Source: DASYTH01 sp035762905 (GTDB taxonomy: Bacteria; Actinomycetota; Actinomycetes; Mycobacteriales; Pseudonocardiaceae). Taken from it: 64,000 nt of DNA. The notes beneath the pieces are model-generated. The model worked only from the letters and a program-made list of their open reading frames with translations, did not search any database and had not been told where the DNA came from. Both the position numbers and the translations under genes were made by a program. The stretch is from positions 1 to 64,000 of the forward strand of contig NZ_DASUCC010000171.1 of NCBI RefSeq assembly GCF_035762905.1. Reading direction: 5' to 3'. Numbering within the stretch: position 1 is the stretch's first letter; every line of letters begins with the position of its first letter. Below, in pieces: positions 38,801 to 43,400 of this stretch.

Positions 38801-40699
38801 AAGATCCGCGGTTTCCGGATCGAGCTGGGCGAAGTCGAGTCCGCCCTGCTCCGGCATCCCGAGGTCGGCGAGGCCGTTGCGGTCGTGCAGGGCGAGCGCA
38901 TGGTCGCCTACCTGGTGCCGGCGCCGGGATCGGCCACACCCAGCACACCTGCCCTGCGCGAGTTCCTCGGCCGGACATTGCCCGACTACATGGTGCCCGC
39001 CGCGTTCATGTCGCTGGACGCGCTGCCGTTGAGCCCCAGCGGCAAGATCGATCGGCGTGGACTGCCCGCCCTGACGGCGGCCCCCGAACTGGAAGTCCAG
39101 CATGTGGACCCGAGTAATCCCACCGAGCGTGCGCTCGCCCAGATCTGGGCGGAGGTGCTCGGGTTGGAACGGATCGGCGTGCGGGACAACTTCTTCGATT
39201 TGGGCGGCGATTCCATCCTCAGCATGCAGGTGGTGTCCAGGGCCAGACAGGCGGGCTTGGGGTTGACATCGAAGGACCTCTTCCTGCATCAGACCATCGA
39301 CGTGCTCGCTCCCGAGGTCACGGGTTCGAACGTGGTGCGGGGTCAAACGGAACCGGTGGTCGGTTCGGTACCGCTCACGCCGATCCAGCACTGGTTCTTC
39401 CAGTCACACACGGTCAATCCGCACCACTTCAACCAGTCGATGTTGTTGGAGCTGACGGCCGACCTGGACGAGAAGGCGTTCCAGCAGGCGCTGGACGCGT
39501 TGTGGATCCACCACGACGCACTTCGGATGCGGTTCGAGTGCGTCGACGGGCAGTGGCGGCAACACAACGCCGCCCCTGAGGCAATGCCGTTGGTTCAGCG
39601 GCATGGCCTGTCCGACATCGATGACGCCGACGGACACCTGGCCGCCATGGAGAAGGCGGCCAGCGAGGTCCACGCGAGCTTCGACCTCGGGGCCGGCCCG
39701 CTGCTGAAGGCGGTCCTGTTCACGGTCGGCGCGGGTCGCAAGACCTATCTCTTCCTGGCGGCACACCATGTCGTGGTCGACGGAGTCTCCTGGCGCATCC
39801 TGCTCGATGACCTCGACATGGCCTACCAGCAGGCGGCGCGGGGCGAGCCGGTCGACCTCAGTACCAAGACGACGTCGTTCCTGGACTGGGCCAACCGGCT
39901 CGGCGAACATGTCGCGGCAGGCGGCCTTGACCACGAACTCGACTACTGGGCCAGCGTTCAGGACGTGTGGGAACTGCCGGTGGACGACCCGCACCGGCTC
40001 GTGGAGTCCGGGACTCCGACCGCGATGGTGTCGATGGTGTTGGACGCCGAGGACACCGGCACGCTCCTGCGTTCGGCACCCACCGTGTATCGCACGCGGA
40101 TCAACGAAGTTCTGCTCAGCGCCTTCGCGTGGGCGTTGTCCCGATGGACCCGACACAGCAGCGTGTCGATCGACCTGGAAGGACACGGCCGGGAGGACGT
40201 CCTCGACGCCGTCGACCTGACCCGCACCGTCGGCTGGTTCACCACCGTCTTCCCCATCCTGCTCACCGTGCCGGACGGGGACGAGCCGCGCTGGCGGGAG
40301 CTGATCAGGTCGGTTCGCAAGCAGCTGCGCGGCATTCCCGGAAACGGGTTCGGCTTCGGAGCCCTGCGTCACCTCGGTTCACCGGCGGCACGTGAGCGCC
40401 TGACCGGCGACGGACAGGGGCCGCAGATCGCGTTCAACTATCTCGGGCAGTGGGACGGCACCGCCAAGGACACCGGGGACGGTCTCTATCAAGCCTCGCA
40501 CTCCTCGCTGGGACAGGATCACGATCCCGCCGAGAGGGCCGATCACCTGGTCGAGGTCGTCGGTGCCGTCCAGGACGCGGAACTGGTGTTCTCCTGGTTC
40601 TACCAACCTGACCTGCACAGGCGCTCGACTGTCGAATCGGTTGCCGGCGACTTCGCCGATGCTCTCCGGAGCATCGCGCGGGACTGCAGGGGAGGCTGA
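20873..40699 (+). CDS. Five-module non-ribosomal peptide synthetase (modules 6-10) ending in an epimerase
   Basis: A 6,608-residue NRPS with the order C6-A6-T6-E6-C7-A7-T7-C8-A8-T8-E8-C9-A9-T9-C10-A10-T10-E10 and then a stop; there is no thioesterase or reductase domain. Approximate residue positions: condensation HHxxxDG near 168, 1680, 2717, 4208 and 5247; adenylation A3 motifs near 640, 2130, 3170, 4667 and 5732; carriers near 1023, 2531, 3559, 5053 and 6108; epimerases near 1211, 3739 and 6297. C6, C8 and C10 are LCL and follow carriers without an epimerase. C7 and C9 carry HHVLLDGW and follow epimerases, so the stereochemical logic is self-consistent. The start ATG overlaps the TGA of the previous gene. 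The first 30 or so residues are a charged helical stretch suited to docking. The terminal E10 should deliver a D-residue to the free-standing thioesterase encoded at 465-1805. A GGGGAGG at the 3' end serves the next gene. Confidence 0.95.
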   Translation: MTTPKQSRIDALPAEVQQLLSRRLAGRAERTNAIPHAERAGVLPLSFAQQRLWFLNQLRPGDSEYNSAVGLRLTGELDFDALAAALQGLAVRHESLRTTFDDVDGSAVQIIHPEADFPLTVTDLGSDDLDRVLFEEYSRTFDLRTGPLWRSLLVRVAAREHVLLLTAHHIVTDGASMGVVVDELSTLYGAITRGEPAELPAPAPQYVDFAVWQRARLTGTVMDQHLDYWTTKLADIVPLALPTDRPRPAVRTSAGGVHEFVVGAEVVTRLALLARAHNTTQFTVLVAACQVLFAKYTDQRDIALGTVVSGRDMPELEKMVGFFVNTIVLRSTVEYSTTFSDFLDAVKDVVQDAFAHDEAPFEKLVEALRTDRDPSHNPLFDVMVLLHGAQGESPRFADLDVGRVDVTRRTANFDITVEFQESAGVLGGSIDYNTDLFDPTTIERLAGHLVRLMGAIAADPGQPISRLPLMSGAERNQVTVEWNNTYRECPAGTVAELFAERVRRNPDATALIADEESLTYAELNAQANRLAHLLIRLGARPEHAVGLLMERSVDLVVAELAIVKAGGAYVPLDVRAPAGRMRTLLRETGASVLLTDRAWQSVAHEIHSGHVVSADGDQLPAGPDTDPAVATHPDNLAYVMYTSGSTGTPRGVAVRHQDVVTLVADHRFEGGGHERVLLHSPSAFDASTYELWVPLLNGGQVVVAPRGDLGVDTLRQAITEHGVTGLWLTAGLFRMIAQDGPDCLAGVREIWTGGDVVPAAAIRRVLAACPDVVVSDGYGPTETTTFATSHQMSDIGSVPDSVPIGRPFDNVRVYVLDVALSPVPVGVPGELYIAGAGLARGYLNRPGLTANRFVADPFGEPGSRMYRTGDVVRWTADGLLEYRGRADDQVKIRGFRIEPAEIEGALTQHPDVAEAVVAAMDDHGRKRLVAYVTSTVPDVGDLRSWLKRTLPDYMVPAAFVVLDELPLNPNGKLDRKALPAPVPSPDGEARYTAPRGEVQTTLAEIWADVLGADRVGVQDNFFELGGDSILSIQVVSRARRAGLRLTSQDLFRHQVIADLATSVEKSVTQESVVQRPLTGPTPLTPIQHWFFETVTIARERFAMSMLVELPAGIDEKALQEGLDAVVAHHEALRSRFTLLDGNWCQVVVPPEPAGLLQCRDVSTLDAEAQQGVIETEALAAQAVLNPGAGPLIKAVLLHRGPERRPRLFLTAHHLVMDGVSWRILLEDLETAYRQAASGEPVALEPVGTSFAQWARRLTEHVDAGAFDEDLARWAAVSSAAEADLPVDRVGVNTVGSIRTVTVRLDRDRTDALLRKVPGVYRTQVNDVLLSALGRTLSNWTGRDAVLIAMEGHGREEIVSGVDLSRTVGWFTTMFPVALTVPRDGHWGRVLQSVKEQLRAVPHRGLSYGALRYLRRSPLGADPSPRISFNYHGQWDAAPAANSLYQARGANVGQDHAPAQIRAHMLDISAMVENGELEISWLHSDQLHDDTTVARLAEQMRQALLEIVDHCALPEAGGRTPSDFPLAKLDQATVDRLVGNGSAVEDVIPLTPLQAGMVFHGLMDTTSGAYFDQARLRLTGVSDPEALGAAWQRVVDRTPVLRSSVVWEGVDEPLLLVHRQVTVPTNYHDWRELSEVDRNWELSRVTAEERAAAKDLTKAPLMRVTIARLPADEVLLVWTFHHVLLDGWSLGQVFAEACEQYAAIVHDRPPELPVRRTFRDYLHWLRRQDRSLAEEYWRRLLSGFEAPTPLPFDRQSLEAHRTESTESVHIVLSAEGSGQLRQMGKQNGLTVNTVVQGVWALLLSRYCGERDIVFGTTVSGRPAELAGVETMVGMFINTVPTRVRVDDTQQLVDWLRDLQMQQAESRRFEAVSLTELRSWSDLSGGNTLFDSSVVFENYPFDDTATAGAGIRVTEVQAVDTTNFPLSVRAHLDDRLHVTLSYDPRLFDAHTVERLAAHFEVLLTGFVTDPARSVSDVPMLTETERHQVLVEWNGSACDLPAGTLPELFAAQVDRTPTAIAVTCEGSTLSYEELNAQANRLAHWLIELGAGPERFVALTLPASLDLVVAVIATLKSGAAYLPIDPETPPERVERMLRDTNPVAVLTAAWIGSGLGDETDPVLRCTPDNPAYVIYTSGSTGVPKGVVVPHRNVTRLFAATRDRFNFDEHDVWTLFHSYAFDFSVWEMWGPLLHGGRLVVVPPAVSRSPREFVRLLVDERVTVLNQTPSAFYELMDAPELGALRYVIFGGEALDMGRLREWYDRHGNSAPVLVNMYGITETTVHVTCAMLARESTSTIGVGLPDLTVYVLDPGLRPVPVGVAGEMYVAGAGLARGYLNRPGLTADRFVADPFGVAGTRMYRTGDVARWSTVLDSASAEKSTSAAGQLQYLGRADRQVKIRGFRIELGEVEAALLGLPQIASAAVIARRDETGHNRLVAYVVPGADGDLPNAADFRTALMRSLPDYMVPSAFVPLTEFPLTRNGKLDRQALRAMDVDAVASSGYEAPRTDAERTVADIWADVLGVDRVGMTDNFFELGGDSILSIRVASRLRAAFGAEVSPRALFSLPTPAALAADLPAKTGAPVAATIPAVRRDQHLPLSFAQQRLWFLNEFDPDSAQYVTVFAVRLRGELSVDALGRALSSLVARHESLRTTFVSVDGRPRQLVHPPYELAVAVVEVPGEAELRRLIEDDTTRPFELGRGPLVRVMVARLAADEHALVLSMHHIITDGWSMGVLAEELSLLYDGPGELPALPIQYADFAVWQRERLADDAMREQIEYWRRQLDGLAALELLADRPRLPVQTTNGASREFTVPAGVTAELRELGRQKDTTLFMTLVAACQLLLQRLSGQDDIAVGTVTSGREQPEVERLVGIFVNTLVLRSHIDGRRGFREFLAEVRGTVLDAFANQDLPFERVVDELRPDRDTSRSPLFQVMVTLQNAGNRLPELSGLTVSEYPLPITTASFDLGFEFEEHDDGLRGVVDYNTDLFDADTIDRLVGHLGVLLEAVVADPDRPMARLDLLAGAEQQQLLVAWNDTDVSVPSATFPELFEAQAARTPAATALVFQDTALTFAELDARANRLARHLIDRGAVAERFVAVALPRSAEQVVAILAVLKTGAAYLPLDPELPPDRIDFVLGDARPILVIDSDTAPDGSGADLTDAERARPLAAGNSAYAIYTSGSTGLPKGVVVDHRALTHLAHDHRAEFGAVEGSNRLRVALTSAFSFDASWDGLLMMADGHELHLIDDVLRLDPQALVDYLASRHIDVVDSTPSHVQQLLLAGLFAGERHQPSVLMLGGEAVDQALWRDLSAIDGTVSYNYYGPTECTVDVVWTRLDAHSSPMIGRPGHNVRAYVLDELLRPVPIGVPGQLHLAGSRLARGYLNRPGLTAERFPANPFGPPGSRLYGTGDRVRWTAGGSLEYLGRVDEQVKIRGFRIEPGEVEAALRGNPEVAEAVVVARTDDGHLRLVAYLVPSGDTTPGTLPLRAWLKQSLPDYMVPSAFVVLDRLPMATSGKVDRRALPAPGRQQESDESWRAPRTAVERQLADTWAEVLGVERVGAEDNFFALGGDSILSIQVVSRARHAGLRLTSKDIFRHQTVAELAVVVEADSSLGPAVPDLITGPAPGTPIQRWFLETEQGDPHHFTMSTLGELPPDLDADALSSAVDALVAHHDALRARFTRVDGHWQQEPAPLEHIPVVRHHDLSEAAKHEAAIAAQSSLDVFDGPLVAAVLFTFGDERAPQLFLTVHHLVVDGVSWRILLGDLEVAYHQALAGQPIDLGLRTSSYQRWARQLTDHVLAGGLDDDLAHWVRTSGEASPELPVDRPGTNTVGSTRTISVRLDRETTDALLRKVPEVYRTQVNDVLMSALGRVLSRWTGRERVLVAMEGHGREEILDQIDLSRTVGWFTAEFPVALAVPSTEDWGGVLKSVKEQLRAIPHKGLSYGALRYLSTDSPLRADRSAEISFNYHGQWNAMADARGFYRSWGAGIGQDADDGRLRTYLVDVIGAVADGELELGWTYSTAVHDENTVLRLAEQVMAALREIVAHCGSPEAGGRTPSDFPLAGLNQFTVDSLIGDGRSVEDIYPLTPLQAGMLFHSLMDVESAAYFEQLRIRLSGVPDPRGLGEAWQRVVDRTPALRTRLVWKGVDEPVQVVDRDVVLPIAQYDWRNRSEVDREADLRGLLERDRADRFDLATGPLTRVAIVALSDDEVLLVWTSHHVLLDGWSAAQVFSEVCEQYADGREPAARRPFRDYLGWLSEQDTGQAEEYWRTVLSGFESPTPLPYDRRPVQAHRTQSGESVRIELSVAETSRLHEVAKRNALTVNTIIQGAWALLLSRYSGEQDVLFGTTVSGRPAELPGVESMLGMFINTMPTRVQIHGGWTLTRWLRELQATQSESRGFDFVSLGQLRLWSDVAAGQNLFDSMVVFENYPISEPAIAGAPQVLDVEASDSTNFPLCLRAFLGDRLALDIAYDPALFDADSVATMADRLRLLLNGIATDPSSSLSRTAWMSEDERVRVVLKSWGAQRAVPTATVPELFRKQVARTPDAPAVVGRSATLSYADLDSRSNHLANRLVELGVRPEDRVGLLVESSFECCVAELAVLKAGGAYVPMDIRAPQQRMRLVLAEAGVSVLVADPVWESTAREIHDGQVVLIDTAGSPTGPDVAMHQDNLAYVMYTSGSTGTPKGVAVAHRDVVALAFDGCFLGGAHERMLAHSPPAFDASTYELWLPLLTGGQVVLAQTPDLSVQSLTQAISEHQVTGLWLTSGLFRLVAQDAPSCLAGVREVWTGGDVVPAAAARHVLEACPGLVLVDGYGPTETTTFATSHRMAESAAVTEPVPIGRPLDNMRCYVLDRALRPVPRGVPGELCIAGLGLARGYLNRPGLTAERFVPDPLGVVGERMYRTGDVVRRTANGDLHFLGRSDEQVKLRGFRVELGEVEAVLTAHSTVGETVAVIDDRSGSKRLIAYVVPAAGATIEPSDVRAHAVATLPEYMVPAVITVVGELPLNHNGKVDRRALPAPDSGRSSGEEYVAPRTELERGVAAIWARLLGVERVGIADNFFELGGDSILSIRLVSRLLADRGVSVSPRAVFTNPTVAGLAAVIDADHVGAGDRIPVLPRDGTAVAQSFAQQRLWFLDDFEPGGLDYVALTAVRLVGELSVDAMSEAFTALVARHESLRTTFDSVVGRGVQIVHPPAAVLVPVVDLSQWSRTYIVAELARIMDEEGRRPFDLRRGPLMRPGLVRLAADEHVLTVAVHHIITDGWSNGVIASELSVLYGAALRGEQADLPPLPVQYADFAAWQRGQLSDSVLDERLSYWRRQLAGVAPLELPTDRPRPAVHSTNGAACETVIPAVVTSRLKKLSRERETTLFTTLIAATQVLFGRWSGQEDVAVGTVASGRERAELAGLVGFFVNTLVLRSHVRGDVAFTDFLDVVRETVRDAFDRQDLPFERVVDGVRPDRDTSRTPLFQVMVVLQNTPQEPARLPGIEVEDLPLPVTSASFDVTIEFQEVDGCLRVALTYNTDLFDAATIERLSDHLGVLLGDIADDPGQLVSRLTLLSDAERRRVLVEWNDTDRDVPAVTLPELFEAQVRRDPDAPAVFSRLATGADETVCFVELNARANRLARLLVNRGVGPEQIVALALPRSVDIIVAQLAVLKAGAAFLPVDVAYPAERIAFMLADARPTLILTRRDTVSNLTVTEDVTVLVLDEPSFMSEVDGVRAGDLTDADRISPLLLEHPAYVIYTSGSTGRPKGVVVSHTGLASLSAAAVDRFAVEPGDRILEYSSPSFDVSILELCMSLPAGAALVVPPPGPLLGDQLAQVLADRAVTHAEIPPAALATVPKTSLPDFRTLIVGGDVCPADLATRWAPGLRMINGYGPTESTVSATWSEPLTGSGTPPIGKAIWNTRLYVVDSGLRPVPVGVSGELYISGKGLARGYLNRPGLTADRFVANPFGSPGSRMYRTGDVVRWTVAGALMFLGRTDDQVKIRGFRIELGEVESALLRHPEVGEAVAVVQGERMVAYLVPAPGSATPSTPALREFLGRTLPDYMVPAAFMSLDALPLSPSGKIDRRGLPALTAAPELEVQHVDPSNPTERALAQIWAEVLGLERIGVRDNFFDLGGDSILSMQVVSRARQAGLGLTSKDLFLHQTIDVLAPEVTGSNVVRGQTEPVVGSVPLTPIQHWFFQSHTVNPHHFNQSMLLELTADLDEKAFQQALDALWIHHDALRMRFECVDGQWRQHNAAPEAMPLVQRHGLSDIDDADGHLAAMEKAASEVHASFDLGAGPLLKAVLFTVGAGRKTYLFLAAHHVVVDGVSWRILLDDLDMAYQQAARGEPVDLSTKTTSFLDWANRLGEHVAAGGLDHELDYWASVQDVWELPVDDPHRLVESGTPTAMVSMVLDAEDTGTLLRSAPTVYRTRINEVLLSAFAWALSRWTRHSSVSIDLEGHGREDVLDAVDLTRTVGWFTTVFPILLTVPDGDEPRWRELIRSVRKQLRGIPGNGFGFGALRHLGSPAARERLTGDGQGPQIAFNYLGQWDGTAKDTGDGLYQASHSSLGQDHDPAERADHLVEVVGAVQDAELVFSWFYQPDLHRRSTVESVAGDFADALRSIARDCRGG
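20960..25420 (+). other. NRPS module 6: C(LCL), A6, T6, E6
   Basis: Pocket residues D-A-Y-W-W-G-G-T-F-K (Val-like), as in modules 4 and 9. The A3 motif has arginine in place of the usual lysine (GSTGTPRG). E6 has HHLVMDG and EGHGRE, so a D residue is expected. Confidence 0.75.
25425..28600 (+). other. NRPS module 7: C(DCL), A7 (threonine), T7
   Basis: Pocket residues D-F-W-N-I-G-M-V-H-K match the classic threonine code at all ten positions. An unusual Ser/Ala-rich insertion of roughly 10-15 residues lies between the RTGDVARW core and the LQYLGR core (around 27960-28020). There is no epimerase and the next C domain is LCL, so L-Thr is expected. Confidence 0.85.
28610..33000 (+). other. NRPS module 8: C(LCL), A8, T8, E8
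   Basis: Pocket residues D-A-D-D-M-G-Y-V-D-K. The acidic residues at the second, third and ninth variable positions suggest a polar or basic side chain (the Gln/Glu/basic group), but the exact substrate is open. The A-domain sequence FDASWDG differs from all other modules. E8 is intact, giving a D residue. Confidence 0.7.
33000..36170 (+). other. NRPS module 9: C(DCL), A9, T9
   Basis: Pocket residues D-A-Y-W-W-G-G-T-F-K (Val-like), as in modules 4 and 6. There is no epimerase, and the following C10 is LCL with HHIITDGW, so an L residue is expected. Confidence 0.75.
36180..40696 (+). other. NRPS module 10: C(LCL), A10, T10, terminal E10
   Basis: Pocket residues D-V-L-E-I-G-G-V-S-K. The glutamate at position 278 hints at a basic residue, but I know no exact match. 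A10 has a small insertion before the NARANRL core and a shortened segment between its A8 core and AYLV. E10 has HHVVVDG and EGHGRED, so the last residue should be D, as SurE-type cyclases generally require. Confidence 0.7.
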
Positions 40700-40705
40700 G
40701 TCTCC

Positions 40706-41959
40706 ATGACCGTTTCGCTGTCGCGAAACCGCGACTATCGCCTGTTGTGGATCAGTCAGGCGTTGTCGGGGGCCGGCTTCAGCGCCTCGATGATCACTTT
40801 TCCGCTGCTGGTACTCGCGGTCACCGGTTCGCCTGCGATGACCGGGCTGGTGCTGGGAGTGGCGGCGCTGGCACAGGTCGTCGTGGGAGTGCCAGGCGGC
40901 GCACTGGTCGATCGCTGGAACCGCAAGAAGATGATGCTGGCCGCCGAGGCGGCACAGGCGCTCGCGGTCGCCAGTCTCGTCTTCGCGTTGTGGCTGGACG
41001 TGGCGGCCGTGCCGCACATGGTGGTGGTCGCGGCCGTGATGGGTGTGTGCAATGCCCTGTTCGGGCCGGCCGAGGATGCGGCGTTGGCCCGGATCGTGCC
41101 GCACGGACAGTTGTCGACGGCGGTGGCGATGAACTCCGCCCGCGGCTCGCTCGGCGCGCTGTCCGGCACGGCCCTGGGCGGCTTCCTCTTCGCGGCCGGA
41201 AGGTTGGTGCCGTTCGCGTTCAACGTGTGCACCCACACGTTGTCGGTTGTGGCACTGTTGTTCGTCCGCGTGCCGCATACCCACGTGGAACGGCAGCCGG
41301 CCCGCCAGCTGGGTAAGGAGATGGTCGAGGGCCTGCGTTGGGTATGGCAGCAGCGCCACGTACGGGTCACGGTGCTGTGCGCGGTAAGCCTGAACTTCTT
41401 CTTCAGCGCCTACTACATCGTCATCATCGTGTTGGCCACGGAACGGGGAGTGTCGTCGGGCGAGATCGGCATCATGGTCGCGATGCTCGGGGTGGGCGGC
41501 ATTCTCGGTGCCCTGCTCGCGCCGTACCTCCATCGCCGGGTGAGTCCGTACGTGTCGATCATCGGTGTGTTCTGGGCCCTGACCGCACTCACCCCCCTGG
41601 CCGTGCTCATCGACAACGGCTTCCTGATGGGCGGGCTGTTCTTCGCGATGGCGTTGCTGCCGCCGACGGCGAACACGACGATCAGCACCTACCAGTTGCT
41701 GCTCACGCCGGATGGGCTGCGCGGCCGGCTGACCGGGGTGATGGGGATGGTCTCGGGCGTGTCCGCGTCGGCCGGCCCTGTGGTCGGGGGCCTGCTCGTG
41801 CAGCAGGTGGCCGGTACCGATGCGGTCCTCCTGATCGCCGCGGCCATCGCGGTCATCACGGTGTTAGTGACCTGCAGCCCCACTATGCGCACGTTTCCCC
41901 GCGACGTGAGCATCGCGATGGACGCATCCGAACCGGAAACGACGAAAGGACGGCAGTGA
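40706..41959 (+). CDS. MFS transporter, probable peptide exporter
   Basis: A 417-residue major facilitator of the EntS/MFS_3 type with about twelve hydrophobic segments. The loop after the second segment carries the family motif GALVDRWNRKK. The ATG lies 6 bases after the NRPS stop and is served by GGGGAGG inside the end of the NRPS gene. It lies in the same operon, so export of the cyclic peptide or self-protection is the natural role; the substrate is inferred from context only. Confidence 0.9.
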   Translation: MTVSLSRNRDYRLLWISQALSGAGFSASMITFPLLVLAVTGSPAMTGLVLGVAALAQVVVGVPGGALVDRWNRKKMMLAAEAAQALAVASLVFALWLDVAAVPHMVVVAAVMGVCNALFGPAEDAALARIVPHGQLSTAVAMNSARGSLGALSGTALGGFLFAAGRLVPFAFNVCTHTLSVVALLFVRVPHTHVERQPARQLGKEMVEGLRWVWQQRHVRVTVLCAVSLNFFFSAYYIVIIVLATERGVSSGEIGIMVAMLGVGGILGALLAPYLHRRVSPYVSIIGVFWALTALTPLAVLIDNGFLMGGLFFAMALLPPTANTTISTYQLLLTPDGLRGRLTGVMGMVSGVSASAGPVVGGLLVQQVAGTDAVLLIAAAIAVITVLVTCSPTMRTFPRDVSIAMDASEPETTKGRQ

Positions 41960-41960
41960 C

Positions 41961-42167
41961 ATGGACGAGGACATCAAGTACCAGGTACTGATCAACGACG
42001 AGGAGCAGTATTCGCTGTGGCCCGCAGACCAGGATGTGCCCGCCGGCTGGCGCGGCACCGGCACCGAAGGGAGCAAAGAGATCTGCGTCGCCTACGTCGA
42101 CGAGGTGTGGACCGACATGAGGCCACGCAGCCTCCGTGAACGCATGGCAGCCGACCAACTGAAATGA
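41961..42167 (+). CDS. MbtH-like protein
   Basis: A 68-residue MbtH family protein with the signature NDEEQYSLWP, a PAGW turn and WTDMRPRSLRERM near the C-terminus. Such proteins bind NRPS adenylation domains and are needed for the folding or activity of many of them. One base separates its ATG from the exporter stop, and AAAGGA upstream is the probable ribosome site. It is the last gene of the operon. Confidence 0.95.
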   Translation: MDEDIKYQVLINDEEQYSLWPADQDVPAGWRGTGTEGSKEICVAYVDEVWTDMRPRSLRERMAADQLK

Positions 42168-42168
42168 A

Positions 42169-42204
42169 GGCGGGTGGCTGGCACTCGAGGCCGTTACACC
42201 CGCC
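42169..42204 (+). terminator. Weak GC-rich hairpin after the NRPS operon
   Basis: Two bases after the MbtH stop, ggcgggt (42169-42175) pairs with acccgcc (42198-42204) over a 22-base loop. There is no T-run, so terminator function is only suggested by its position. Confidence 0.3.
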
Positions 42205-42480
42205 ATGCGGTGCCGGTGGGTGGGGCTGCGGGCGTGGTCGCCGTCGGGTTCCAGTTCGACCAGGTTGGCGGTGCCGGTGTTGGCGCCAGGACCTGCCCGG
42301 GCGACGAACAGCCAGGCGGTGCTGGTGGCGAACAGCAGCACCGCCACGGCGGCGGTGGCCAGTCCGACCAGAATCGCCCGGCGGCGTCCGATCAGGTCGG
42401 ACAGCGGCGAAGGCGGCGAGTCGAACGCGAGCTTCCCCCAATCCGAGGAAGTCAGGGGTAACTGGCGGTATGAAGGAGCG
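42195..42480 (-). pseudogene. MFS transporter remnant
   Basis: The minus strand encodes a fragment reading SDLIGRRRAILVGLATAA, then FATSTAWLFVARAGPG and LVELEPDGDHAR. This matches the region from the second to the fourth membrane segment of an MFS drug-efflux protein, including the loop DxxGRR motif. There is no start, no downstream membrane segments and a missing stretch between AG and TANLVEL, so it is a non-functional fragment. Confidence 0.6.
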
Positions 42481-42553
42481 GTGGTGGGGGCACGACCCAC
42501 CCGTTCGGGATGATCGGGACACACAGGGGCCGTCTAACTGACACACGTGATGG

Positions 42554-42830
42554 GTGGTCGTCGGGTACATTTTCGCCGTGGTGGCGGCTTTGGCGTCGGG
42601 CAGTGGTTCGATCCTGGAGTCGCTCGGTGTCCGGCGTGCGGGGGCCTACGGCGGCATGTTGTTGGATCTGGTGGCGCTGCGCCGTCAGTGGGTTACCTTT
42701 GTGGGTCTCAGTGTGGACGTGTTGGGTTCGTCTTCGCCGCTGCCGCACTGCATCGGCTGGCGTTGTTTCTAAAGGACGCAGTCTCATGGTCGCCGCCGAA
42801 GGCGGTTCCTGACAGCGCGGCAACCACATA
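42554..42830 (+). pseudogene. Truncated, frameshifted small membrane protein (DMT/EamA-like N-terminus)
   Basis: A GTG-initiated frame encodes a hydrophobic segment (VVGYIFAVVAALASGSG), then ESLGVRRAG and FVGLSVDVLG. The homologous continuation GFVFAAAALHRLALFL appears one frame over near 42725, so a single-base shift breaks the gene. After about 90 codons the similarity stops. The sequence looks like the first two membrane segments of a multi-pass transporter-like protein; the family name is tentative. Confidence 0.55.
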
Positions 42831-42831
42831 G

Positions 42832-42913
42832 TCGAGCCAATCGGCGCGGCTCCAAGAACAAGATCCGAGTCACCGTCAACTACCAGCAGCAATCACTGTT
42901 CGACCCTCCGTAG
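42832..42913 (+). pseudogene. Orphan 3' coding fragment
   Basis: A frame ending RRGSKNKIRVTVNYQQQ and then SLFDPP-stop looks like the basic C-terminus of a protein. Nothing upstream continues it and I do not recognise the family. Confidence 0.25.
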
Positions 42914-43206
42914 AGCGGTCGCGGGCCCAGGCGCGGCTCGACAGTCGGGATGTCCTTGTGGGTCGGCCACGTCGCCGGCGGCGGTCGTTCGCGGGAGTAA
43001 AGTGGTCTATGGCGCGAGCCTGCATGACTGCGACGATGAGAGGTCGCTCAGCCGGACCGTACTTGATCTGCGGAAACGCTACTTGACTAAATAGCGTCTA
43101 TGGAAAAGTCTCCGGGAGAATCTGAGACCCGAAAACTTGGCGTGTTACGCTTCTCGGCGTGCTGGACAAACGGCTCTGAGTACAGCGCTGAATTCGATCC
43201 GCCTGG
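42914..43206. other. Non-coding stretch
   Basis: No gene is recognised here. The reading frame that runs from 43100 into the tRNA fragment owes its GVAGSNPVSPT stretch to the tRNA 3' end and is not a protein. Confidence 0.5.
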
Positions 43207-43245
43207 GGGTCAAGGGGTCGCAGGTTCAAATCCTGTCAGCCCGAC
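43207..43245 (+). repeat. tRNA 3'-end fragment, possible attachment-site scar
   Basis: A complete T-arm (gcagg, loop ttcaaat, cctgt at 43220-43236) is followed by an acceptor-like strand cagcccgac. No matching 5' acceptor strand, D-arm or anticodon arm can be found upstream, so this is the 3' part of a tRNA rather than a gene. The T-arm resembles actinobacterial tRNA-Pro. Integrases that target tRNA genes leave such duplicates, which suits its position between the NRPS operon and IS/RHS debris. Confidence 0.5.
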
Positions 43246-43400
43246 GGCGAAGCGGGGTTTGCGCAGGTCAAGGCCTCGCGAACCGCCCTCGGTGATTATC
43301 AGGCTCGATGCGTAACAGTGTCATCATGGCGTACAGCGCTCGTAGGCCCATTTGACTCGGTTGGACCCCTTGGCTCCTGTGGGCCGCGGAATTTGACTAA
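43246..43400. other. Non-coding stretch before the IS element
   Basis: No gene is recognised. The last three bases (taa, 43398-43400) are repeated after the IS element and are its probable target duplication. Confidence 0.4.

Noticed and set aside
1806..40699. Long minus-strand and alternative-frame open stretches across the NRPS genes (up to 900 codons)
   Set aside because: They are GC-bias shadows of the NRPS frames, rich in Arg, His, Gly and Pro, with no domains.
43100..43315. 71-codon plus-strand reading frame with GVAGSNPVSPT
   Set aside because: This phrase is the translation of a tRNA T-arm and 3' end, a common source of false genes; the frame has no ribosome site.
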